NCBI GenBank assembly: GCA_016432505.1
Contig: CP066692.1
Span: forward strand, 248,001 to 312,000
Reading direction: 5' to 3'
DNA: 64,000 bases
Source of the DNA: Azosocius agrarius
Lineage (GTDB): Bacteria > Pseudomonadota > Gammaproteobacteria > UBA6186 > Azoamicaceae
The notes below the pieces were generated by a model, which was not told where the DNA came from, did not search any database, and worked only from the letters and a program-made list of their open reading frames with translations. The position numbers were made by a program, and so were the translations under genes. Position 1 is the stretch's first letter. The number at the start of each line of letters is the position of its first letter. Of the stretch, positions 1 to 9,032 are shown piece by piece.

Positions 1-1131
1 AATATCATTATTACTTTTATTAAAAAATTTCAAAATATAATTATTTTCTATAATATTATCACTCAAATTATTATAAAGAGTTTGTTGATTCCTATAAACA
101 ATAAATTCTAAATCAGTTTTATTATTTAATAAATATACAAAAATTGAAAATAAACATAATAAAATAAAACTAAAAATAAATAATTTTTTTTTATACAAAT
201 TATAAGTAAATTTACTTACATTATAATCTTTTTTATAAAGAATTAAATTAATAGGCTTACTTACTTTTATCATCACATTATTACAAGCATCTGCACAAAC
301 TCCACAATTAATACATTCTATTTGCTCACCATTTCTAATATCAATTCCTGTAGGACAAGAATATACACATTGAAAACAACTAATACAATCACCAAAATCA
401 CTATAATTTTTCTTTTTATATTTTCTTGGCTCGCCTCTAATAACATCATATTTAACAATAGTTGTATTTTCATCATACATTATGTTTTGAAATCTTGCAT
501 AAGGACAAATTAAAAAACAAAACTGTTCTCCAAGAAAAATTAATTCAAAATATAATAAAAAAGTAATAAAAATAATTATAAAAATAATAAAATTATCAAT
601 TTTAAAAAATAATATACTATTTATTAAAGCCCTAGAAGAAACAAAATATCCAACAAAAAAAATTGCCCCCAAAAATAAAAAAAATAAAAATATAAAATGT
701 TTGAATATCTTCAAAAAAAATACATAAAAATCAAATAAATGATTATCAATTTTAATTCTATTATTTCTATTACCTTCAAATATAACAGATAAAACATTAA
801 ATATATATAACATAACAGTCTGAGGACATAAATATCCACACCATAATCGACCATATAATAATGTGATCAAAAAGAAAATAATCAAAAAAATCAATATAAT
901 AATACAAAATAATACAAAATCATTAGGATAAAAAATATAATTAAAAAAATATATTTTATAATTAATAATATCAAAAATTACTGCCTGTCTATTTTTATAA
1001 TTCAAAAGAGGTATTAAAAAATAACATATAATAAATATTGAAATAAAAAACAACCTAATATTAGAATATTTACCACTTATAATATTACAATATATTTTTT
1101 TTCTATTTTTATATAATTCACTATATATCAT
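1..1131 (-). CDS. ccoG: cbb3 oxidase assembly ferredoxin CcoG (partial, runs off left edge)
   Basis: Polyferredoxin-like membrane protein needed for assembly of cbb3 cytochrome oxidase. The frame is open from an ATG at 1131 to base 1 with no stop, so the C-terminus lies outside the window. Visible are hydrophobic segments near the N-terminus, the family signature GRLWCGYLCPQTV, then a CxxCxxCxxxCP cluster followed by TGIDIRNGEQ and a second cluster ending CGVCADAC, which are the two 4Fe-4S binding motifs. It starts only four bases after the ccoP stop, so it is the last visible gene of the ccoNOQPG operon. Family assignment is firm; the missing C-terminal periplasmic domain cannot be judged. 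Confidence 0.9.
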   Translation of the reverse strand, partial: MIYSELYKNRKKIYCNIISGKYSNIRLFFISIFIICYFLIPLLNYKNRQAVIFDIINYKIYFFNYIFYPNDFVLFCIIILIFLIIFFLITLLYGRLWCGYLCPQTVMLYIFNVLSVIFEGNRNNRIKIDNHLFDFYVFFLKIFKHFIFLFFLFLGAIFFVGYFVSSRALINSILFFKIDNFIIFIIIFITFLLYFELIFLGEQFCFLICPYARFQNIMYDENTTIVKYDVIRGEPRKYKKKNYSDFGDCISCFQCVYSCPTGIDIRNGEQIECINCGVCADACNNVMIKVSKPINLILYKKDYNVSKFTYNLYKKKLFIFSFILLCLFSIFVYLLNNKTDLEFIVYRNQQTLYNNLSDNIIENNYILKFFNKSNNDI

Positions 1132-1135
1132 AATA

Positions 1136-2038
1136 TTATTTATTAAGGGAATAAATATAAGCAGTGACAATATGAATTTGCTCTTCTGTTAAAATATGTT
1201 TATGAGAAGGCATATCGCCACTACGTCCATATTTTACAGTTTGCATTATATCTTCTAAAGATGATCCATAAATCCACTGAGGATTAACTAAATTAGGAGC
1301 TCCTTTCATTTTATCACCTAAAGCATCTTTTCCATGACATAATACACATATTTTATTAAAAATATCTCTACCTTTACTTAATAAAATTTCATCATAATTC
1401 TTATTAATACTTAAAGATTGTACATATAAAGCAACGCATTTAATATCTTCATCATTTCCTATAAATTGTCCTAATGGAGGCATTCTACCATTACGACCAT
1501 TTGTTATTGTATCTTTTATATCATTAACAGTTCCTCCATATAACCATATATTATTTGTCAAATTAGGAAAACCTTTTGACCCTTTTGCATCATATCCATG
1601 ACATGAAGAACAATTATTTAAAAATAAATTTCTACCTATTTTTAATGCACTTTCATTTATAGATAAATTTTCAACATTTATATTTTTATAAACATTATAA
1701 AAATCATTATACACTTTTTTCTGTTGTTCAATTTTTGAAGTACATTCACCAGACGAAGTCCAATTTAAAACTCCAGAAAATTTTCCTAATCCTGGATAAC
1801 AAATTAAATACAAGATTCCATAAAATATACTAACTAAAAACATCCAATACCACCATTTTGGTAAAGGTTCATTCAACTCCTCTATCTCATCATAATGATC
1901 ATATTCAACCATATGATCAAAATTTTCATGAACTTTAGTTTCCAATTTAATATTTTTTGTATAATAAAGAAACAAACCATAGCCAAAAATATTTACCAAA
2001 ATAACAAAACATATACACAAATTCCAAAAATTATTCAT
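1136..2038 (-). CDS. ccoP: cbb3 cytochrome c oxidase subunit III (CcoP)
   Basis: Di-haem cytochrome c subunit that passes electrons from soluble c-type cytochromes to the CcoNO core. The 300-residue protein has two membrane segments (about 7-26 and 62-82) as in the long CcoP form, then two cytochrome c domains with haem motifs CSSCH at 143-147 and CVLCH at 231-235. Downstream methionines in GRNGRMPPLG and GRSGDMPSH fit axial ligands. The start ATG overlaps the last base of the ccoQ stop, indicating translational coupling. Length and domain order are normal for the family. Confidence 0.96.
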   Translation of the reverse strand: MNNFWNLCICFVILVNIFGYGLFLYYTKNIKLETKVHENFDHMVEYDHYDEIEELNEPLPKWWYWMFLVSIFYGILYLICYPGLGKFSGVLNWTSSGECTSKIEQQKKVYNDFYNVYKNINVENLSINESALKIGRNLFLNNCSSCHGYDAKGSKGFPNLTNNIWLYGGTVNDIKDTITNGRNGRMPPLGQFIGNDEDIKCVALYVQSLSINKNYDEILLSKGRDIFNKICVLCHGKDALGDKMKGAPNLVNPQWIYGSSLEDIMQTVKYGRSGDMPSHKHILTEEQIHIVTAYIYSLNK

Positions 2039-2184
2039 TATTTTTCCTTAAACGAATCTTCATTAATAAAAGGTAATTTAGAACATACATTATAATATTC
2101 TTTATTTTTAAAAAAAATATAAATTATCATAATTAAAAATAATATAATCAATAAAGCAATAACAATAAATTTTACAATAAACAT
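2038..2184 (-). CDS. ccoQ: cbb3 oxidase small subunit CcoQ
   Basis: A 48-residue frame lying exactly between ccoO and ccoP. It has one hydrophobic N-terminal membrane segment (MFIVKFIVIALLIILFLIMI) followed by a charged tail with YYNVCSKLPF, close to the aromatic/xLPF pattern of CcoQ proteins. Its TAA shares one base with the ccoP ATG, and its start lies 8 bases after the ccoO stop. CcoQ stabilises the cbb3 complex rather than carrying cofactors. The call rests on position, size and single-span architecture. Confidence 0.85.
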   Translation of the reverse strand: MFIVKFIVIALLIILFLIMIIYIFFKNKEYYNVCSKLPFINEDSFKEK

Positions 2185-2192
2185 TGTTTCAC

Positions 2193-2798
2193 CTAAATAT
2201 TTTTTAAAATAACACCAAGTTGCTGTAAATAAGCTATTAATGCATCCTCTTCACTTTTACCCTTAATATTTTCTTTAGAAAATTTAATATCATCATTTGT
2301 GTAAGGTACACCAATTTTTTTTAAAGCTATCATTTTTTTATCTATAATATTTTCATCAAGCAAATTACTACTCAACCACTTATAAGCTGGCATTTTAGAT
2401 GCAGGAACCAATAATCTTGGATTCTGGAAATGAGCTCTATGCCAACCGTCACTATATTTTTTTCCAACTCTAGCTAAATCTGGACCTGTTCTTTTTGATC
2501 CCCATAAAAATGGATGTTCATAAACAAATTCTCCTGCAATAGAATGATTCCCATACCTCATAACATCAGAAGATAAAGATCTAATCATCTGTGTATGACA
2601 GACATGACAACCTTCCTTTATATAAACATCTCTTCCAGAAAGCTCTAAAGCTGTTAAAGGTTTTAACCCTGAAATAGGTCTTTGGACATCATTATCAAAA
2701 AATAACGGTATAATTTCTATCATTCCACCAAAACTAATAACAATACATATAAACAATCCCATAATTCCAAGATTTTTTTCAATAACATTATGCTGCAT
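2193..2798 (-). CDS. ccoO: cbb3 cytochrome c oxidase subunit II (CcoO)
   Basis: Mono-haem, membrane-anchored cytochrome c subunit of the cbb3 oxidase. The 201-residue protein has an N-terminal membrane anchor at about 10-33 and the haem motif CHVCH at 64-68 followed by TQMIRSL, which is characteristic of CcoO. KRTGPDLARVG and the later ASKMPAYKW, containing the likely methionine ligand, also match the family. It sits between ccoN and ccoQ with short spacers, so it belongs to the same transcript. Confidence 0.97.
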   Translation of the reverse strand: MQHNVIEKNLGIMGLFICIVISFGGMIEIIPLFFDNDVQRPISGLKPLTALELSGRDVYIKEGCHVCHTQMIRSLSSDVMRYGNHSIAGEFVYEHPFLWGSKRTGPDLARVGKKYSDGWHRAHFQNPRLLVPASKMPAYKWLSSNLLDENIIDKKMIALKKIGVPYTNDDIKFSKENIKGKSEEDALIAYLQQLGVILKNI

Positions 2799-2814
2799 AT
2801 ATTATTCCTTCATG

Positions 2815-4209
2815 TTAATTTTTAGAATACTTAATAGTTAATAAAATATTAAATAACATTATGATCATTCCAATTAAAAATATCATCCCACCAAAAAATC
2901 TAATAATATAAAATGGATGACTACTTATAACGATATCAATAAATGCAAATTTCAAATTACCATATTCATCAATAGCTTTAGACATCATTCCTTGATTTAT
3001 CCCAGATATCCACATAGAAATTACATATATTAAAGTACCAACGGTAGCACACCAAAAATGAAAATTTATTAAAGCTAGACTATAAATTTTACAATTAAAT
3101 AATCTAGAAATTAAAACATATATAGATCCTATTGTCATCATAGATACCCATCCTAATGATCCAGAATGCACATGAGCTATTGTCCAATCAGTATTATGCG
3201 ATAAACTATTAACAGTTTTAATAGCCATTAATGATCCTTCAAATGTCGCTCCTCCATAAAAAGTTAAAGATAACACAAAAAATTTCAAAATTGGATCTCT
3301 TTTTACCTTATCCCAACATCCAGAAAAAGTCATAAGCCCATTAATCATACCTCCCCAAGATGGAGCTAATAAAATTAATGAAAAAACCATACCAATAGAT
3401 TGAATCCAATCTGGTAAAGAACTGTAATGTAAATGATGAGATCCTGCCCACATATATATACCGATTAAAGACCAAAAATGAATAATAGATAACCTATAAG
3501 AATAAATAGGTCTTTGAGCTTGTATAGGAACAAAATAATACATCATACCCAAAAATCCAGCAGTTAATAAAAATCCAACAGCATTATGTCCATACCACCA
3601 TTGCACCATTGCATCAACAGCTCCTGCATATATAGAATATGACTTAAATAAAGTGACAGGAATAGCTAAATTATTAACAACATGAAGTAACAAAACAGCT
3701 AAAATAAAAGCCCCATAAAACCAATTAGAAACATATATATGCGAAACTCTACGTTTATAAATTGTATAAAAATAAACTACAGCATAACAAATAAAAACAA
3801 TACCTAAAAATAAAGATATTACCCATTCAGGCTCAGCATATTCTTTTGAACATGTATATCCTAAAGGTAAAGTAAATAAAATCATTAAAATTGAAAATTG
3901 CCATCCCCAAAAAGTAAAATACGCTAATTTATTTAATTGTAATACAATTTTAGATGTTTTTTGAACAACATAATAAGATGTTGATATTAAAGCAGATCCA
4001 GCAAAAGCAAATATAACAAGATTAGTATGAACGGGACGCAATCTACCAAAAGATAACCAAGGTATATCACAATTTAAATCAGGAAAAATCAATTCCAAAG
4101 CAATAAATAACCCAAATAACATACCTATAATACCCCAAATAACAGTCATTATAACAAATTTTTTGACTATATCATAGTTATATGTACCTATATCTTCTTC
4201 ATATTTCAT
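2815..4209 (-). CDS. ccoN: cbb3 cytochrome c oxidase catalytic subunit I (CcoN)
   Basis: Haem-copper oxidase catalytic subunit that reduces oxygen and pumps protons. The frame is open upstream to 4287, but the internal ATG at 4209 is preferred: it has AGGAA about 6 bases upstream and gives MKYEEDIGTYNYDIVK, a soluble N-terminus typical of CcoN, whereas the extra 26 residues look like translated leader. About 12 membrane segments follow. Conserved histidines occur in LRPVHTN, WYGHNAVGF, GSHHLHY and IAHVHSGSLGW, covering the haem and CuB ligand sites. First gene of the cco operon, 464 residues. Confidence 0.95.
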   Translation of the reverse strand: MKYEEDIGTYNYDIVKKFVIMTVIWGIIGMLFGLFIALELIFPDLNCDIPWLSFGRLRPVHTNLVIFAFAGSALISTSYYVVQKTSKIVLQLNKLAYFTFWGWQFSILMILFTLPLGYTCSKEYAEPEWVISLFLGIVFICYAVVYFYTIYKRRVSHIYVSNWFYGAFILAVLLLHVVNNLAIPVTLFKSYSIYAGAVDAMVQWWYGHNAVGFLLTAGFLGMMYYFVPIQAQRPIYSYRLSIIHFWSLIGIYMWAGSHHLHYSSLPDWIQSIGMVFSLILLAPSWGGMINGLMTFSGCWDKVKRDPILKFFVLSLTFYGGATFEGSLMAIKTVNSLSHNTDWTIAHVHSGSLGWVSMMTIGSIYVLISRLFNCKIYSLALINFHFWCATVGTLIYVISMWISGINQGMMSKAIDEYGNLKFAFIDIVISSHPFYIIRFFGGMIFLIGMIIMLFNILLTIKYSKN

Positions 4210-4299
4210 AACTTTATTCCTAAAAATTAATTTAAAAAAAAAACAATATTGATTCGTTATAACATAATTAATAAATTTATACAACACTATATAATATAA

Positions 4300-5244
4300 T
4301 TAAAAATCTTTAAATTTAATATAATTAAAAACATAATGAAATTTACTATTAAATAAATTTTTATTATTTAAATAAATAATATTATTATTAAATTTTAACC
4401 AAGTAATTTGATTTTTAACTAATTTTTTAGTTTTAAGAACAATATCCAAAAGCATTTCATTAAATGTTATTTTTCCAGATAGATAATCATAAATTTGCTT
4501 ATATCCTATAGATTTAACTGATGAACAATTTTTGTTAATATCAATTTTATTATATAAATATTTCATTTCATTTATAAATCCTAAATTCATCATTTTATAA
4601 ATCCGATTTTCTATTTTTTTAAATAAAAATAATTTATTAATAAATAAAGAAAATTTAACTATATCTAAGTTTTTTAAAACATAATATTTTGATAAAAATT
4701 CAAAATTATTTATCAAACTACCTGTCAAAATTAAAATTTCAATTAACCTTAATAATCTAAATTTATCTTTCAATTTAAATTTCATTAATTTATTATTATT
4801 AAAAATTTTTATTTTATAATAAATAAAATTCCATCCAAACTCATCAACTAAATACAATAACTTATTTCTAATAAATAAATTACAATTTGGTAAGAATGCT
4901 AAACCTTTTTCCAATGACAAAAAATACATCATACTACCTCCCACAAATAAAGGAAAATTATTTCTTGAAAAAATATCAAAAATAAGATTAACAGATTCAT
5001 TATAAAAATCTGATATAGTATAAATAGTATTAGGATGCAATAAATCCATAAAATAATGAGGTTTATATAACAAATCATTATTATTTGGTTTATTAGATCC
5101 AATATTAAAATTTTTATATATCATAACAGAATCAAAACTAATAATTTCAAAACGATAAAATTTTGCAAATTGTAAAGCATAATCAGTTTTACCTGATGCA
5201 GTAATTCCCATTAAAAAATATATTTTATTTTTTAAATTAAACAT
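4300..5244 (-). CDS. miaA: tRNA dimethylallyltransferase MiaA
   Basis: Transfers the dimethylallyl group to A37 of tRNAs reading UNN codons. The N-terminal P-loop reads MGITASGKTDYAL, followed by ISFDSVMIYKNFNIGSNKP and PHYFMDLLHP, all diagnostic for MiaA. GGSMMYFLSLEKGL matches the family's substrate-tunnel motif, and SIGYKQIYDYLSG the C-terminal motif. At 314 residues it is normal in size. Its start overlaps the mutL 3' end by 13 bases, and tsaE-mutL-miaA is a conserved gammaproteobacterial order. It needs dimethylallyl diphosphate, consistent with retained isoprenoid metabolism. Confidence 0.94.
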   Translation of the reverse strand: MFNLKNKIYFLMGITASGKTDYALQFAKFYRFEIISFDSVMIYKNFNIGSNKPNNNDLLYKPHYFMDLLHPNTIYTISDFYNESVNLIFDIFSRNNFPLFVGGSMMYFLSLEKGLAFLPNCNLFIRNKLLYLVDEFGWNFIYYKIKIFNNNKLMKFKLKDKFRLLRLIEILILTGSLINNFEFLSKYYVLKNLDIVKFSLFINKLFLFKKIENRIYKMMNLGFINEMKYLYNKIDINKNCSSVKSIGYKQIYDYLSGKITFNEMLLDIVLKTKKLVKNQITWLKFNNNIIYLNNKNLFNSKFHYVFNYIKFKDF

Positions 5245-6881
5245 ATTAATTTCAATAATTCATTAATATCTATCATAATATAACTTCTTATTTTTAAATT
5301 TTTATAATCAAGTTTATCAATTAAAAATAAAATTTCTTTTAATTCTTTCATAGCTAATTCATTAGAAATATATTCAATAATAAAATAAATAACGTTTTTA
5401 TAAAATTCAACATCACAACAATTTAATAAAAATTTCATTTTTTTTTCAAAAATATAACTAAATAACAAATTATAATTTATGCTATATTTAAAAAATATCA
5501 TTGGAAAAGATTTTACTATGTAGCAATCATTATCATAGTATAAATCAATTCCTAAATCTTTAAATAAAGATAAAATATTTTCATTAAATTTATTATTAAA
5601 AAAATTTTTAATTTTATATTCTATAATAAATTTTTTTAAATATCCTGCTTTTTTAAAAGATAAAATACATTTATTCCAAAGTAACAATTTTCTACATTTT
5701 TCTATATTAACAATTAATAATTTATTTTTAAATTTTAATAAAACAACTTTATTTAAAAAAATAGATAATAATTCATATACATTACTACCAATAATAATTT
5801 TAATTAAATTTTTTTTTATATAACTCACTACATCCTTTTTACTAATTTTAAAAAATTTACCTATTTTGTTATCAATATCATCAATATTTATATATTTATC
5901 AGAAAATAAATTAACTATACTTTTCTTTAATAAATCATAAATAATATTTTCATCATAAAATAATACTTTACGTTTAGTTTTATATAAACTCATATTTAGC
6001 ATTGATGCATCAATATAAAAATATATACAATAAAAATTACATAAAAATTTATTATTTATATAATAATAAGCATAATTTATAATATTATTTATATATGAAC
6101 TTTTTACATATTTATCATTAATATAAATAAATTTTTCACATGACCCCATTTTTACACTTTTTGGAATGCCAAACCATCCTTTTAATAAAACATTACTATC
6201 ACAAATATCTATATATACAGAATTATTTACTAAATTTTTTCCTAAAATGCGCTTTAATCTAACCAATTTACTATCAAAATCAAAACATTGAGGATAATTA
6301 ATAACTGACTTATTATCATATTTAAAAAAAAATTTAATATTATAACAACCTAATAAAAATTTTTTTATTAATTTTTTCACGTGAAAATAATTATTATATT
6401 TAGCCAATGCATACTCTAATTTATCAATAACATTATAATATAAATCAATAACTGAAATAGATGTGCCATTATTATATAAATCAGGGAATATATTTTTATT
6501 AAAATCATCAACATAAACTCCCCATGCAAAAGCTTGATTTTCAGGCTTAGATATTAATTTAATTTTTGAAATAGATAATATAATAGCTAAAGAATCCCCT
6601 CTTACACCATAAAATTTTGTTTTAGAAATATCATGAATGCTAAAAATTTTACTAGTCGTATTTCTTTCTAAAGATAAAAAAAGATCCTCTTTAGCAATAC
6701 CACAACCATTATCTTCAACTTTAATTAAAGATAAACCAAAACCTTCCAAATATACATTTATACAATTACTATTAGCATCAATACTATTTTCTATTAATTC
6801 TTGTAATACATACGTTGGATTATAAAACTCTAAATAAGAATAAATTTGTAACGATAATTTTACAGGTATTTTTTTTATCAT
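5232..6881 (-). CDS. mutL: DNA mismatch repair protein MutL
   Basis: ATPase that couples mismatch recognition by MutS to downstream repair. The GHKL ATPase motifs are all visible: ELIENSIDANS near residue 28, VEDNGCGI, NTTSKI, and GVRGDSL in place of the usual GFRGEAL. The N-terminal half is well conserved. The C-terminal half is dominated by Ile/Lys/Asn and only weakly resembles a MutL dimerisation domain; no clear endonuclease motif is seen. The 549-residue length is slightly short. No mutS or mutH lies in the window, so a functioning pathway cannot be shown. Confidence 0.9.
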   Translation of the reverse strand: MIKKIPVKLSLQIYSYLEFYNPTYVLQELIENSIDANSNCINVYLEGFGLSLIKVEDNGCGIAKEDLFLSLERNTTSKIFSIHDISKTKFYGVRGDSLAIILSISKIKLISKPENQAFAWGVYVDDFNKNIFPDLYNNGTSISVIDLYYNVIDKLEYALAKYNNYFHVKKLIKKFLLGCYNIKFFFKYDNKSVINYPQCFDFDSKLVRLKRILGKNLVNNSVYIDICDSNVLLKGWFGIPKSVKMGSCEKFIYINDKYVKSSYINNIINYAYYYINNKFLCNFYCIYFYIDASMLNMSLYKTKRKVLFYDENIIYDLLKKSIVNLFSDKYINIDDIDNKIGKFFKISKKDVVSYIKKNLIKIIIGSNVYELLSIFLNKVVLLKFKNKLLIVNIEKCRKLLLWNKCILSFKKAGYLKKFIIEYKIKNFFNNKFNENILSLFKDLGIDLYYDNDCYIVKSFPMIFFKYSINYNLLFSYIFEKKMKFLLNCCDVEFYKNVIYFIIEYISNELAMKELKEILFLIDKLDYKNLKIRSYIMIDINELLKLICLI

Positions 6882-6916
6882 ATTTATAGGCCTTTATCAA
6901 GTTATAAATATAAATA

Positions 6917-7411
6917 TTATATCAATTTTTTTAAAAAATACAAAATATTTTTAGAAACAAAAGAACAAGATTTAATAATAATATATCTTTTATTAAAAAG
7001 AAAAAAAATATCTACAAATAAATCAGGAACTTTATCAAATTTAAATCCTCTCTTGGGCCATTCAAAAATATAAATAGATTTAATATCAAAATTATTTTCA
7101 AAATACATAACGTTCAAATCACCAAAATTATTTAATCTATATAAATCAAAATGATAAACATATAAATCATTACAACAATAAATATTATAAATATTATAAG
7201 TAGGACTCTTAATCATTTTATTATAACCAATACCTCTTATTAATCCTTTAACAAAAAAAGTTTTTCCAACTCCTAAATCACCATATACAAAAATATTAAA
7301 ATTTGAACAAAATAATGTTTTCAAATAACAATTAATAATAGACAACATTAAAATATGAGCTACATACAATGAATCAAATTTATTCCATAAAAATTTTTTG
7401 AACACATACAT
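6917..7411 (-). CDS. tsaE: tRNA threonylcarbamoyladenosine biosynthesis ATPase TsaE
   Basis: Small P-loop ATPase that works with TsaB and TsaD in making t6A37 on ANN-decoding tRNAs. The Walker A motif GDLGVGKTFFVKGLI is clear near residue 44, followed by KSPTYNIYNIY (usually SPTY-LV-Y) and VYHFDLYRL, then the YIFEWP segment typical of TsaE. At 164 residues it is normal in length. It heads the tsaE-mutL-miaA gene run, with a 35-base gap to mutL. The window also encodes TsaC, so at least two steps of the t6A pathway are kept. Confidence 0.9.
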   Translation of the reverse strand: MYVFKKFLWNKFDSLYVAHILMLSIINCYLKTLFCSNFNIFVYGDLGVGKTFFVKGLIRGIGYNKMIKSPTYNIYNIYCCNDLYVYHFDLYRLNNFGDLNVMYFENNFDIKSIYIFEWPKRGFKFDKVPDLFVDIFFLFNKRYIIIKSCSFVSKNILYFLKKLI

Positions 7412-7537
7412 ATATCATTACATATCCTTATACAATTACAAAAAATCTAATTTTTAAAACAATATTGATTATATATACAATAATATTATAATACAATTTT
7501 TATAAATATCTTATTTAAATAAAATAGAGAAAATAAA

Positions 7538-8101
7538 ATTAAAACATATAACACAAATCAATTAAAAAATAACATTAAAATAATATTATTTAATGAACCT
7601 TTTGAAATTATAGAAAATGAATTTGTAAAACCAGGAAAAGGACTTGGATTTAACAGAGTAAAATTAAAAAATTTACAAACTGATAAAATAATAGAAAAAA
7701 CTTTTAAATCAAACGAAATAATAAAAGCAGCAGACATTAAAGAAATAACTCTACAATTACTATATTCAAATAATGAAAGTTTTTATCTAATGGATAATGA
7801 AAATTACGAACAATATAATATAAATAAAAATATAATAGAAAAGAATAAAATACAATGGTTAATAGAACAAGAATTTTATAACATTATATTGTGGGATAAT
7901 AAACCAATAAATATAATTATTCCAAAATTTATAAATACAAAAATTGTTCATACAGACCCAAGTATAAAAGGAGAAAGTCTTACAGGAACAAAATATGCAA
8001 CTATAATAAATGGAACAAAAATTAAAGTACCATTATTTATACAAAATGATCAAATAATAAAAATAGATACCCGCTCTGGACTATATGTTTCAAAAATATA
8101 A
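7538..8101 (+). CDS. efp: translation elongation factor P, apparent ATT start
   Basis: EF-P rescues ribosomes stalled at polyproline. From the ATG at 7790 only the last 103 residues would be made, but the same frame is open back to 7523 and encodes the whole N-terminal domain. Starting at ATT 7538 (AGAGA about 7 bases upstream) gives 187 residues that align with E. coli EF-P without gaps, placing the modified lysine exactly at position 34 in KPGKG. No ATG, GTG or TTG exists in the frame upstream of that domain. The C-terminal domain (TDPSIKGES, RSGLYVSKI) is intact. The 3' end overlaps epmA by 17 bases. The start codon is inferred. Confidence 0.9.
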   Translation: MKTYNTNQLKNNIKIILFNEPFEIIENEFVKPGKGLGFNRVKLKNLQTDKIIEKTFKSNEIIKAADIKEITLQLLYSNNESFYLMDNENYEQYNINKNIIEKNKIQWLIEQEFYNIILWDNKPINIIIPKFINTKIVHTDPSIKGESLTGTKYATIINGTKIKVPLFIQNDQIIKIDTRSGLYVSKI

Positions 8102-9032
8102 ATGGAAAACAAAAATAAACAATAAAACTATAATATTAAAATCTATAATTATATTAAAAATAAAAAATTTTTTCCAGATAAAAAATATATTAGAAATTAA
8201 TACACCAAAAATATGCACTACAACTAGTCAAAACATAAATATACAACCAATATACATTGATAATTATATTTTTTTAACTAAAACAAAACTATTTTTACAA
8301 AATTCTCCTGAATATAACATGAAAAAATTATTAACATTAGGAGCTTTTTCTATATATCAAATATCAACTTCTTTTAGAAGTTCTGATATAAGTAAAATAC
8401 ATAACCCTGAATTCACAATATTAGAATGGTATAGAATAAAATATACTGTAAAAATGTTAATAAAAGAAATAATAGAATTATTTAAAAATTTACTACTTAA
8501 TAAAAAAATAAAAAAATTAACTTATGAAATGTTATTTAAAAAAACATTTTCTATAAAACCAAAAAACGAAAGTCTCTATAAAATTAAACAATTAATAAAA
8601 AGATATAATATCAAAATAAAAAGCACTATAACAAATAAAAATGATTACCTTAATTTATTATTAAAATACATAATAGAACCAAATTTAGATAAAAATATAA
8701 TTTTGATTCTTTATAATTATAATTTATTGCAAGCTCATTTATCAATAAAAAAACTTCACTATGCAAACAGATTTGAAATATATATTAATAATACAGAAAT
8801 AGCAAACGGGGCAAATGAATTAAAAAATTATAATTCTCATATAAAAAAATTTAATAAATATAATAAAAAAAAAATTTTTTTCAAAAAAATTATTAATAAT
8901 GATATAAAATTTATATTATCATTGTATCATGGGTTACCACAATGTTCTGGAGTAGCAATTGGTTTAGATAGGATAATAATGTATCATTTAAAAAAAACAC
9001 ATATAAAATATATAACAACTTTTTTAAAATAA
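8085..9032 (+). CDS. epmA: EF-P lysyltransferase EpmA (GenX/PoxA)
   Basis: Class II lysyl-tRNA-synthetase-like enzyme that attaches (R)-beta-lysine to Lys34 of EF-P. Family motifs are visible: EINTPKIC, NSPEYNMKKLLTLG, SFRSSDISKIHNPEFTILEWY (motif 2), EIANGANELKN, and the motif 3 segment CSGVAIGLDRIIMYHL. The 315-residue length and the lack of an anticodon-binding domain fit EpmA rather than LysS. It overlaps the end of efp, so substrate and modifier are co-transcribed. The C-terminus overlaps the convergent ubiB by nine bases. EpmB, which supplies beta-lysine, is not in this window. Confidence 0.92.
   Translation: MFQKYKWKTKINNKTIILKSIIILKIKNFFQIKNILEINTPKICTTTSQNINIQPIYIDNYIFLTKTKLFLQNSPEYNMKKLLTLGAFSIYQISTSFRSSDISKIHNPEFTILEWYRIKYTVKMLIKEIIELFKNLLLNKKIKKLTYEMLFKKTFSIKPKNESLYKIKQLIKRYNIKIKSTITNKNDYLNLLLKYIIEPNLDKNIILILYNYNLLQAHLSIKKLHYANRFEIYINNTEIANGANELKNYNSHIKKFNKYNKKKIFFKKIINNDIKFILSLYHGLPQCSGVAIGLDRIIMYHLKKTHIKYITTFLK

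Noticed and set aside
322..513. Plus-strand open frame inside ccoG
   Set aside because: It is a shadow of the ccoG iron-sulfur cluster region; there is no ribosome-binding site or recognisable product.
7790..8101. A short stand-alone EF-P C-terminal fragment
   Set aside because: The same frame continues upstream through a complete EF-P N-terminal domain, so this is only part of a full gene.
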